Of a stretch of 9,680 nt of DNA, positions 1 through 6,388 are shown piece after piece. The stretch comes from JALORV01 sp035429805 (GTDB taxonomy: Bacteria > Pseudomonadota > Gammaproteobacteria > Burkholderiales > Burkholderiaceae_F): contig DAOMFL010000111.1 in the NCBI GenBank assembly GCA_035429805.1, positions 1-9,680 of the forward strand, in the 5' to 3' direction. Position numbers and translations under genes: made by a program. The notes beneath the pieces were generated by a model. That model made no database searches, was not told the DNA's origin, and worked only from the letters and a program-made list of their open reading frames with translations. Within the stretch, counting starts at the first letter, position 1, and each line of letters opens with the position of its first letter.

Positions 1-26
1 CTAGTGCGCGCTGCCCGGCGGCGCTC

Positions 27-617
27 TTACGACAGCATCTGCACGACTTCGGCGAAGTTCGTCGCGACTTCGGTCACCGGAATCGGCGCGCCCAGCTGGC
101 GTTCGATCTGCGTGCGTGAAATGACGCCGCGCACGCGGCGCGGTGTCGACCCGGCGGCGTTTTCGGCGACAAGCAGGTGGTTGCGTCCGAGGCGCCGCAA
201 TGTCGCGACCAGGTTGCCCACCGTGGCGGACCGCATCGTGTCGTAGTCGATCGCATCCAGCATCGACAGCGGCGCCATCACGTCCGCGACGCAAAGTTCG
301 TCGTAGCGCACGCCGCGCTGCTGTACCAGACGCATCTGCCGGTCGCCGTGGAAGTCGGTCGTCGTCACGAGGCCCTCGATCATCGGCATCTCGCCGACGA
401 CGAACAGCATCCGCACGCCCTGGTAGATCATCATCTGCTCGGCCTGCTGCAGCGTCGTCGACGGCAGCGTCGTCGCGGCCTTGACACGTGTGAGGTCAGT
501 CATCACGGCCAGCGCCGGGGAATCGAGAGTGACCGGATCGGTCTGCCAGTCGCGCGCCTGCGCGATCACGGTGCCCGCGGGCAGGCGCAGGGTTGGCAGG
601 GGGGAGTTCGGGTCCAT
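27..617 (-). CDS. Two-CBS-domain protein
   Basis: A 196-residue soluble protein made almost entirely of a CBS-domain pair. CBS 1 spans about residues 36-95, where strand-turn segments such as LFVVGEMPMIEGLVTTTDF fit the CBS fold. CBS 2 spans about 110-175 and includes VADVMAP and HLLVAENAAGSTPRRVRGVI. CBS pairs usually bind adenine nucleotides and regulate a fused or partner domain, but no catalytic or transport domain is fused here, so the ligand and partner are unknown. There is no signal peptide or membrane segment. I chose the ATG at 615-617, starting MDPNSPLP, over an ATG eight codons upstream because a GAGG-like ribosome site sits about 5 nt before it. The gene is monocistronic within the window and divergent from the lipoprotein gene at 917. 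The domain call is secure; the cellular role is not. Confidence 0.85.
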   Translation of the reverse strand: MDPNSPLPTLRLPAGTVIAQARDWQTDPVTLDSPALAVMTDLTRVKAATTLPSTTLQQAEQMMIYQGVRMLFVVGEMPMIEGLVTTTDFHGDRQMRLVQQRGVRYDELCVADVMAPLSMLDAIDYDTMRSATVGNLVATLRRLGRNHLLVAENAAGSTPRRVRGVISRTQIERQLGAPIPVTEVATNFAEVVQMLS

Positions 618-916
618 CGTCGCCTCGCAGTCTGGGGGCACGCATCGTGCCGATGCGCCACCGTACTCCTTGGACGCCGCGGCGCGCCATGGTTCCGGTG
701 TCCGCGATCACGCTAGCCTGCTCGCACGGCCGCGTTGATCCCCCGGGCCTGGGCAGGGGCATCGATCGCGGCCGCGCCACTGCGCCGGCTGCGGCGGCAT
801 CGCCTCTCCTCGGCCGCAATGGCGCCCCGCGGTTGACCCGCCGACGCGCGCAGATCGAGGGGCTTCCGGTCGCATTTTTCCGCTTCGCCCGGCAGTCGGG
901 CGTCGACAATGACCGC

Positions 917-1564
917 ATGAATCCGCCCCTCCTGCGAACCTGCGTCCTGCGCTGCACCGGCCTCGCGGCCGCCCTGCTCCTGGTCGGCTGCGCCTCCGGT
1001 CCGAGCCCGGAGGTCTGCAGGATGGCTGATTGGCACATGATCGGCTATGAGGATGGTCTGCGCGGACTGCCTGCCGACCAGATCGGCGCGCACCGCGTGG
1101 CCTGTGCCAGGTTCCAGGTGACGCCGGACCTCGCGGCCTATACCGCAGGCCGCGAACGCGGACTCAAGGAATATTGCCAGCCGAGGAACGGATTTCGTGC
1201 CGGACTGAACGGGCAGTCCTACGCGAACGTCTGCCCGGCCGCAACCGACGCGGTCTTCGTCGACGCATTCCGCCAGGGGCGCCAGATCCATGACGCCCGC
1301 AGCGAACTGCGCAGCACCCAGTCGCACCTGCAGAGCGCCCGCGGCGGCCTGGTGCAGACCGACAACGCGATCCGCAGCGCGACCGCGGAACTGGTGCTGC
1401 CCAACGTGCCGACCGAACGACGCGTGTTCCTCGCGTCGGAACTCGTGCGCCTGGCCGAGGAACGCAGGGCGCTCGAAATTCGTATCAGTGCGCTGACCCC
1501 GCGCGTGCAGGAACTGGCCCTGCAGGTGCAGGCGATGGAGCGCCAGAGTCCCTACGCGCTCTGA
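917..1564 (+). CDS. DUF2799-like lipoprotein with C-terminal coiled coil
   Basis: A 215-residue predicted lipoprotein. The N-terminus has basic residues (R7, R12), a hydrophobic stretch (about 14-23) and the lipobox LVGC with the lipidated cysteine at 25, so it should be membrane-anchored and face the periplasm. Residues about 34-130 resemble the DUF2799 family: ADWHMIGYEDGLRG, then YTAGRERGLKEYC and FVDAFRQGRQI, with cysteines at 34, 63, 87 and 106 that could form disulfides. From about 125 to 210 the sequence is rich in heptad-like Leu/Ala/Glu/Arg positions and is probably a helical hairpin or coiled coil. No biochemical function is known to me for this family. The reading frame stays open upstream to 593, but that extension would bury the signal peptide, so the ATG at 917 is chosen. 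No clear Shine-Dalgarno sequence precedes it. Convergent with the gene ending at 1603. Confidence 0.85.
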   Translation: MNPPLLRTCVLRCTGLAAALLLVGCASGPSPEVCRMADWHMIGYEDGLRGLPADQIGAHRVACARFQVTPDLAAYTAGRERGLKEYCQPRNGFRAGLNGQSYANVCPAATDAVFVDAFRQGRQIHDARSELRSTQSHLQSARGGLVQTDNAIRSATAELVLPNVPTERRVFLASELVRLAEERRALEIRISALTPRVQELALQVQAMERQSPYAL

Positions 1565-1572
1565 TGTGCACA

Positions 1573-1593
1573 GCGCCGGAGTGAGGCCGGCGC
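1573..1593. terminator. Hairpin between convergent genes, possible bidirectional terminator
   Basis: An inverted repeat with arms GCGCCGG (1573-1579) and CCGGCGC (1587-1593) and a 7-nt loop lies in the 38-bp gap between two convergent stop codons. The placement suits a transcription end for both genes. No T-run follows on either strand, so it is not a classical intrinsic terminator; it may only protect 3' ends or assist Rho-dependent termination. Confidence 0.35.
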
Positions 1594-1602
1594 ACCGTCG
1601 CT

Positions 1603-2790
1603 TCAGCGTGCGCCGCGCAGGCGCCCGAATCCGGCGGCAAGGTCCCCGATCAGATCGTCCGCGCCCTCCAGCCCGGCAGCGATGCGGAACAGCGGCCCCT
1701 TGAACGGCAGCGGCACGACGGTGCGCTCCGGGAACACCGGGATCAGCAGGCTTTCGTAGCCGCCCCAGGAATAGCCGCGCCCGAAGAGCTGCAGGCCGTC
1801 GATGAAGGCGATGAAGCGCTGCTCCTCGACCGGTTTCAGCGCCACCCCGAAGAGCCCCGACGCACCGCTCATGTCGCGCTTCCAGAGCGCGTGGCCCGGA
1901 TCGCCCGGCAGCGCCGGGAAGAGAACGCGGTCGACCTCGGGCTGCGCCTGCAGCCATTCGATCAGCTTCCACGCGGTGGCGGTGTGCTGGCGCAGGCGCG
2001 CGGCCATCGAGTGCAGTCCACGGTGCGCGAGGTACGCGTCATCGGGACTGGTCGTCAGTCCGTAGTGATGGAAGGTCTCGCGCAGGCGCGGCCACGCCGC
2101 CGCGTTGCTGGTGACCGTGCCCATGATGACGTCCGAATGGCCGCAGATGTACTTGGTCGCGGCATGGATCGAGATGTCGACGCCGTGAGCCAGCGGCTGG
2201 AAGTACAGTGGCGTCGCCCAGGTGTTGTCGATCATGCTCACGGCGCCCCGCGCGCGCGCGACGTCCGCCAGCAGCGGCACGTCCTGCATCTCGAACGTCA
2301 GTGAGCCCGGCGATTCCAGGAACAGCACGCGAGTCGTCGGCCGGAACAGCGCCTCGACCGCCGCGCGGCCCTGCTCACCGACGCGCGGGTCGTAGAAGGT
2401 CGTTTCCACACCATAGCGCGTGAGCGTCTCGCGGCAGAAGCGGCGCGTCGGCCAGTACACCGAATCCGGAACCAGCACGTGGTCGCCGGATTTCACGAAG
2501 GCGAGGATCGGCATCGTGCAGGCCGTGAGCCCCGACGGCAGCGCCCAGCTCGCGTGCCCGCCCTCGAGCGCGCTCAGCGCCTCGTAGAACGCGTGGTGCG
2601 TCGGCGTGCCGTAGATGCCGTAGGTGATCTGGACATCCTCGCCGGCGTTGCGCGCGGCGATGCGCGCCTTCATGTCGGCCACGCTTTCGTGCAGCACGGT
2701 CGAGCCGCGCACCAGCGGCGGATTGACGAAATCGAAACTGGTGCGCGGATCACGGCCAGCCGTGACCAGCAAGGTCTCAGCGCTCTTCAT
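1603..2790 (-). CDS. metC: Cystathionine beta-lyase family PLP enzyme
   Basis: A 395-residue enzyme of the Cys/Met-metabolism PLP family (fold type I aminotransferase superfamily). Known reaction of the family member it most resembles: cleavage of cystathionine to homocysteine, pyruvate and ammonia in methionine synthesis, in the cytoplasm. Visible landmarks are YGIYGTPTHHAF (57-68), where the Tyr helps bind the phosphate of the neighbouring subunit; the cofactor-stacking region LPSGLTA (84-90); SMIDNTWATPLYFQPL with Asp188; and the Schiff-base lysine K213 in SIHAATKYICGHSD. The C-terminal SWGGYESL segment is typical of MetC. Length is normal. A GGAG site lies 7 nt before the ATG. The start is 14 nt after the upstream metallo-hydrolase stop on the same strand, which suggests one transcript. 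Other C-S lyase activities (cysteine desulfhydrase, methionine gamma-lyase) cannot be excluded from sequence alone. Confidence 0.88.
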   Translation of the reverse strand: MKSAETLLVTAGRDPRTSFDFVNPPLVRGSTVLHESVADMKARIAARNAGEDVQITYGIYGTPTHHAFYEALSALEGGHASWALPSGLTACTMPILAFVKSGDHVLVPDSVYWPTRRFCRETLTRYGVETTFYDPRVGEQGRAAVEALFRPTTRVLFLESPGSLTFEMQDVPLLADVARARGAVSMIDNTWATPLYFQPLAHGVDISIHAATKYICGHSDVIMGTVTSNAAAWPRLRETFHHYGLTTSPDDAYLAHRGLHSMAARLRQHTATAWKLIEWLQAQPEVDRVLFPALPGDPGHALWKRDMSGASGLFGVALKPVEEQRFIAFIDGLQLFGRGYSWGGYESLLIPVFPERTVVPLPFKGPLFRIAAGLEGADDLIGDLAAGFGRLRGAR

Positions 2791-2805
2791 GCGGGGGCTC
2801 CGTCG

Positions 2806-3885
2806 TCAGTGAACGGCCTGGAAGCAAAACACGCCGCCGTCTTCGGTGCGCACAACCGCACCGTCGGACCACAGCGCGTGCAGGTGCGCGAGGCTTTCAC
2901 CGAGCGCGAACGTGGTCTGGTGCAGGTCGAGCGTACGCGGAAACAGCACCGGCACGATGCTCGCGGCGGTCTGCGGCTTTGCGCACGCGGCCAGCACTTC
3001 GGCGAGCCGTTCGCGGTGGTGCGCGTGCTGCTGCGCGATGCGCTCGTGCAGACCGATGAACGGCTTGCCGTGCGACGGCAGCACCAGCGTGTCGGCCGGC
3101 AGCACCAGCAGCTGGTCCAGCGAATGCAGGTAACGCGGCAGCGGATTGCCTTCGGGCTCGATCTCGAACACGCTGACATTGGTCGAGATGCGGGGCAGCA
3201 CCATGTCACCGGCGATCAGCAGGCGGTCGTCGGCGCAGTACAGCGACGCGTGCTCCGGCGCATGCCCGAACCCGACGAGCACGCGGAAGATGCGCTTCGC
3301 GTGTGCCGGCCCGACCGCGATTTCGTCGCCGTCCTGAAGCCGCCGGTACGACTTCGGCACGGCCGGAACCAGCTTCGGGTAGTAGCCGGCGCCCCGTGCC
3401 CGCACTTTGGCGAGCGCATCCTCGTCGGTGAGGCCATTGCGCCGGAAGTGCTGCGCCGTGCTCTCGCCGGTGGCGTCGCCACCACCGACCGACAGCAGCC
3501 GGCCCACCGTGTATTCGGTGGCCGTCATCAGCAGCGGCGCCTGCCAGCACGCGCGGTCGCCGCCTGTCGTCAGCCAGTGCGCGAGCCCGAAGTGATCGGG
3601 GTGGAAGTGCGTGCAGAGCTGTCGCAGCAGCGGCCGCCCCGCAAACAGCCCGTCGAAGATGCGCTCCCACGCGGCCTTCGTTGCATCCGACGTGATGCCG
3701 CTGTCGATGACCGTGAACCCGGGCCGACCGTCGATTTCGTCGTCGAGCACCCAGAGGTTGATGTGGTCGAGCGCGAACGGCAGCGGCATGCGCACCCAGT
3801 GCACGCCCGGCCGCAGCGTGACCCACGCGCCCGGCGCCGGCGCTTCGGCCCACGGATAGTGCAGCTGATGCTCGTTCGGATTCAT
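2806..3885 (-). CDS. Metallo-beta-lactamase-fold hydrolase (LACTB2/GloB-like)
   Basis: A 359-residue cytoplasmic metallo-hydrolase of the MBL superfamily. The metal ligands are all present: THFHPDH (H93, H95, D97, H98), H208 in GFGHAPEH, D227 in AGDMVLP and H272 in LPSHGKPF. This set is typical of a binuclear Zn site. The region after about 285 is helical and ends in a short beta-like segment, similar to the winged-helix tail of LACTB2-like proteins. Superfamily members include thioester hydrolases, glyoxalase II and nucleases, so the substrate is unknown. The gene is followed after 14 nt by metC on the same strand. A LiuR-type palindrome ends only 15 nt upstream of its ATG, so control by the divergent MerR regulator is likely. 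By inference from that context, an acyl-CoA or related thioester is a reasonable substrate guess, but nothing in the active site proves it. No clear Shine-Dalgarno sequence precedes the ATG. Confidence 0.88.
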   Translation of the reverse strand: MNPNEHQLHYPWAEAPAPGAWVTLRPGVHWVRMPLPFALDHINLWVLDDEIDGRPGFTVIDSGITSDATKAAWERIFDGLFAGRPLLRQLCTHFHPDHFGLAHWLTTGGDRACWQAPLLMTATEYTVGRLLSVGGGDATGESTAQHFRRNGLTDEDALAKVRARGAGYYPKLVPAVPKSYRRLQDGDEIAVGPAHAKRIFRVLVGFGHAPEHASLYCADDRLLIAGDMVLPRISTNVSVFEIEPEGNPLPRYLHSLDQLLVLPADTLVLPSHGKPFIGLHERIAQQHAHHRERLAEVLAACAKPQTAASIVPVLFPRTLDLHQTTFALGESLAHLHALWSDGAVVRTEDGGVFCFQAVH

Positions 3886-3900
3886 GCGCCGGACGCGTGC

Positions 3901-3916
3901 TTGACGTTGACGTCAA
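3901..3916. promoter_or_regulatory. LiuR-type operator in divergent promoter region
   Basis: A 16-bp inverted repeat, TTGACG-TTGA-CGTCAA, with perfect 6-bp arms. It lies between the divergent hydrolase (ATG at 3885) and MerR regulator (ATG at 3956) genes. The same arms occur at 8745-8760. A regulator gene next to a symmetrical site is the usual arrangement for autoregulation. From memory, LiuR sites in proteobacteria are palindromes of this ACGT-centred type. Confidence 0.82.
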
Positions 3917-3923
3917 CTGCGGC

Positions 3924-3930
3924 GATTCTA
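3924..3930. promoter_or_regulatory. Predicted overlapping -10 elements of divergent promoters
   Basis: On the minus strand, 3930-3925 reads TAGAAT, five of six matches to the sigma-70 -10 consensus. It would start hydrolase transcripts close to 3918, so the operator would lie at the start of the transcript. No good -35 is seen for it. On the plus strand, GATTCT (3924-3929) lies 17 bp after the TTGACG arm (3901-3906) and could be a weak -10 for the regulator gene. Both assignments are inference from spacing. Confidence 0.4.
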
Positions 3931-3955
3931 CGCGGCGACCCTTTGCGACCTGCTG

Positions 3956-4396
3956 ATGGCAACACCACGCGCACGCCACGCGCACCCCGCGGTCCAGGAC
4001 GACCACGAGTCGCGCTCGTACTCCATCACCGAGCTCGCGCGCGAGTTCGACATCACGCCGCGCGCGATCCGGTTCTATGAAGACCAGGGCATTCTCGCGC
4101 CGGCACGCAGCGGCGCGTCCGGCCTGACGCGCGTGTATTCGTCGCGCGACCGCACGCGGCTGAAGCTCACGCTGCGCGGAAAGCGCCTGGGGCTGACGCT
4201 GTCGCAGGTGCGCGAGCTGATCGACATGTACGAGTCGCCGAAGGACGCGGCGGCGCAGGCGCGGCGATTCCTTGCGGTGCTCGCACAGCACCGGGCGGCG
4301 CTCGAGCAGCAGCGCGAGGACATCGAGATCACGCTGGCGGAAATCGCACGGCACGAGAGCGAATGCCGGCGGCTGCTCGAGCGCGGACGGCGCTAG
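3956..4396 (+). CDS. liuR: MerR-family regulator, LiuR-like
   Basis: A 146-residue DNA-binding protein. The MerR winged helix-turn-helix is at about 22-90: YSITELAREFDITPRAIRFY is the recognition region, and EDQGILAPAR with SGLTRVYSSRD forms the wing. A helical dimerisation segment follows (about 104-142). Only one cysteine is present (C137), so this is not a metal-sensing MerR; the sequence resembles LiuR, which controls leucine/isovalerate utilisation genes in proteobacteria. Two matching palindromes in the window, one beside this gene and one before an isovaleryl-CoA dehydrogenase gene, support this. The effector is likely an acyl-CoA or related pathway intermediate (inference). The ATG at 3956 has no strong ribosome site, but it is the only reasonable start. 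The 3' end overlaps the convergent amidase stop. Confidence 0.85.
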   Translation: MATPRARHAHPAVQDDHESRSYSITELAREFDITPRAIRFYEDQGILAPARSGASGLTRVYSSRDRTRLKLTLRGKRLGLTLSQVRELIDMYESPKDAAAQARRFLAVLAQHRAALEQQREDIEITLAEIARHESECRRLLERGRR

Positions 4397-5829
4397 CGCT
4401 GAATCTCCTTCGGCAGCACGCGCAGCACGTCCTGCGCCGCCTGTTCGTAGGCATGGGCCAGCTGCAGCACCGCGCGATCGCCGCGCGGACGGCCGATCAG
4501 CTGCAAGCCCATCGGCAGACCTTCCGCGCCGAAGCCCACGGGCACGCTGATCGCGGGCAGACCGGCGAGCGTCGCGTAGATCGTCACCTCCATCCAGCGA
4601 TGGTAGGTGTCCATCCCGCGGCCCGCGATCTGCTGCGGCCAGCGCAGCGTCGCGTCGAACGGCCAGACCTGCGCGGTCGGCAACGCGAGCACATCCAACT
4701 GCTCGAAGTGCGACAGCATCTGCTGATAGAACGCTGTGCGGCGCTGACTCGCGCCCATCATCTGCGAAGCGCTCAGACCGGCGGCCTGGTCGTGTTCCCA
4801 CAGCGCCTCGGGCTTGATCAGCGCCCGGTTCTCGGGCTTCACCAGGAACGGCGCGATGCGCGCCGCGACGAGCCAGCGGCGCCAGAGCAGCCACGTCTGC
4901 CAGACCTCGGCCGGCGCGAATGAGGGACGCACGGGCTCGACCACGCATCCAAGTGCCTGCAGTCGCCGCAGCCCCTCTTCGCACACCTCGAGGACCCCGG
5001 GCTCGAACGGCAGGTGGCCGTCGAGGTCGCGCAGCCAGCCGATGCGTACACCGCGCGGATCGAATTCGTCCAGCGACGCGGCGAACGACGGCTCCGTCGC
5101 CAGCGACAGCGGCTGCCGTGCGTCGTGGCCAGCCTGCACGTCGAACAGCAGCGCGACATCGCGCACCGTGCGCCCCATCGGGCCCTCGGTGCCGAGCTGC
5201 GCGACCCACACATCGAGCGCGGGCCACAGCGGAACGCGACCCTGGCTCGGGCGGAAGCCGAACACGTTATTCCACGCGGCCGGATTGCGCAGGCTGCCCA
5301 TGAAGTCGCTGCCGTCGGCCACCGACAGCATGCGCGTCGCGAGTGCCACGGCGGCGCCGCCGCTGCTGCCGCCGGCCGAGCGCGCCGGATCGTACGCATT
5401 GCGCGTGATGCCGAAGACCTCGTTGAACGTGTGCGAGCCGAGTCCGAATTCCGGCGTGTTGGTCTTGCCGACGACGATGCAGCCGGCCGCCCTCATGCGC
5501 CGGACCATCAGCCCGTCCTGCGCCGGCACGAAATCCCGCAGCAGCGGCGAACCGAAGGTCGTGCGCAATCCCGCGGTCTGCGCCGCATCCTTGATCGCCT
5601 GCGGAATACCGTGCAGCCAGCCGCGCACCGTGCCGCGCCGCAGCTCGTCGTCGCAGCCATCGGCCTCGCGCAGCAGTTGATCGCCGTCGCGCAGGCTGAC
5701 GATCGCGTTGTGCACGGGGTTGACCACGGCAATGCGGTCGAGCGTCGCCTGCATCAGCTCGCGGCAGGAAATCTCGCGCGACCGAATCGCTCGCGCCAGT
5801 GCATGTGCGGGAAGTTCAGTGGGGTTCAT
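4393..5829 (-). CDS. Amidase signature-family enzyme
   Basis: A 478-residue cytoplasmic amidase of the amidase signature family (Ser-Ser-Lys triad), hydrolysing C-N amide bonds. Counted from the ATG at 5827-5829, the catalytic residues are Lys80 (GIPQAIKDAA), the cis-Ser Ser155 (SAGGSSGGAA) and the nucleophile Ser179 (GSDFMGSLRNPAAWNN). Their spacings of 75 and 24 residues are the same as those I recall for fatty acid amide hydrolase, so the site looks intact. Substrate specificity cannot be read from sequence. Members close to GatA act on misacylated tRNA, but there are no gatB or gatC neighbours and the SLRNPAAWNN segment is unlike GatA, so a small-molecule amidase is more likely. An alternative ATG 14 codons upstream (5871) gives MDAWRCGALTDEPA, which is not conserved-looking; the inner ATG begins a typical amidase N-terminus. 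The ribosome site is weak. Apparently monocistronic. Confidence 0.9.
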   Translation of the reverse strand: MNPTELPAHALARAIRSREISCRELMQATLDRIAVVNPVHNAIVSLRDGDQLLREADGCDDELRRGTVRGWLHGIPQAIKDAAQTAGLRTTFGSPLLRDFVPAQDGLMVRRMRAAGCIVVGKTNTPEFGLGSHTFNEVFGITRNAYDPARSAGGSSGGAAVALATRMLSVADGSDFMGSLRNPAAWNNVFGFRPSQGRVPLWPALDVWVAQLGTEGPMGRTVRDVALLFDVQAGHDARQPLSLATEPSFAASLDEFDPRGVRIGWLRDLDGHLPFEPGVLEVCEEGLRRLQALGCVVEPVRPSFAPAEVWQTWLLWRRWLVAARIAPFLVKPENRALIKPEALWEHDQAAGLSASQMMGASQRRTAFYQQMLSHFEQLDVLALPTAQVWPFDATLRWPQQIAGRGMDTYHRWMEVTIYATLAGLPAISVPVGFGAEGLPMGLQLIGRPRGDRAVLQLAHAYEQAAQDVLRVLPKEIQR

Positions 5830-6241
5830 CGCCGGTTCGTCCGTCAGGGCGCCGCAGCGCCAAGCATCCACTTGCTGCGCGGCACGCTAGCAAACGCCGG
5901 CCGTCATGGACTTCTCCGTCACCGTTCATGGAAGTCGAACAGGGCGACCTCGTGCGCGCCGGCGTGCCGATCGCCTCGGCCGCCGAGGCCGACCGGCCCG
6001 GCGTGCGCGGGGGTCAGCGTCGCACCTCCCAAAGCGCCCTGAATCCGTCCATGCCGTGCTGCGCAGATCCGCAGAACGCCAGCCCAAGGTGCGCTGCGGG
6101 CAATAGACCGCGCCTAGGCTGTGGGTATTGGTCGCCGCGCGGGCGCTCAGGGTCAGCCACCGCGTGAATGCGCGAGGACATTGCCGACGGCTTGATCCAA
6201 ATGAAAGCCTGCCGCATCGCCGCCGCGACAATGCGCATTCG
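5830..6241. other. Intergenic stretch without a convincing gene
   Basis: About 410 bp upstream of the amidase gene. Short open frames exist on both strands, but their translations are rich in Arg, Pro and Ser, lack domain-like patterns and have no ribosome sites. One frame starting near 5929 begins MEVEQGDLVRAGVPIASAAEA, which looks protein-like for about 25 residues and then degrades; it may be chance or a remnant. A GC-rich hairpin (arms GCCTCGG at 5973-5979 and CCGAGGC at 5983-5989, 3-nt loop) is present without a T-run. The amidase promoter should lie here, but I could not assign it. Confidence 0.5.
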
Positions 6242-6385
6242 ATGACAACAACCCGCCCCCTATACAGCGCGCCCGAGCTGGTCCTGGACCGTCAGGAACT
6301 CGCGGCCGCCGGTGGCATCGCGCTCAGCGTGGCGCTGGGCGGGCTCGCCTGGGCTGCGTTGTTCCTGGTCCTCGCCTTCCGCTAG
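6242..6385 (+). CDS. Possible small single-helix membrane protein
   Basis: A 47-residue frame beginning MTTTRPLYSAPELVLDRQEL. A polar first half is followed by one hydrophobic helix of about 22 residues (about 24-45: GIALSVALGGLAWAALFLVL) ending in a single Arg. This layout is typical of small inner-membrane proteins. The stop is 3 bp before the recQ stop on the other strand, so the gene neatly fills the space between its neighbours. Against it: no Shine-Dalgarno sequence or clear promoter is visible, and an in-frame ATG at 6128 extends the frame with a basic, non-protein-like sequence. I do not recognise a family. Its reality rests on composition and position only. Confidence 0.45.
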   Translation: MTTTRPLYSAPELVLDRQELAAAGGIALSVALGGLAWAALFLVLAFR

Positions 6386-6388
6386 TCC

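Noticed and set aside
593..916. Upstream extension of the lipoprotein frame
   Set aside because: It would place about 108 Arg-rich residues before a good signal peptide and lipobox.
2479..4080. Long plus-strand open frame (533 codons) opposite the metC and hydrolase genes
   Set aside because: It is antisense to two genes with complete catalytic motifs, its translation is Arg/Gln/His-rich without domains, and GC-rich codon bias produces such open shadow frames.
3206..5227. Long minus-strand open frame (673 codons) across the hydrolase start, regulator and amidase
   Set aside because: It runs through three well-supported genes and the operator, and it is composed mostly of Ala/Arg runs typical of a shadow frame.
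5929..6167. Open frame starting MEVEQGDLVRAGVPIA, faintly like a lipoyl/HlyD-type segment
   Set aside because: Only about 25 residues look protein-like, there is no ribosome site, and the remainder is low-quality; chance or a remnant.
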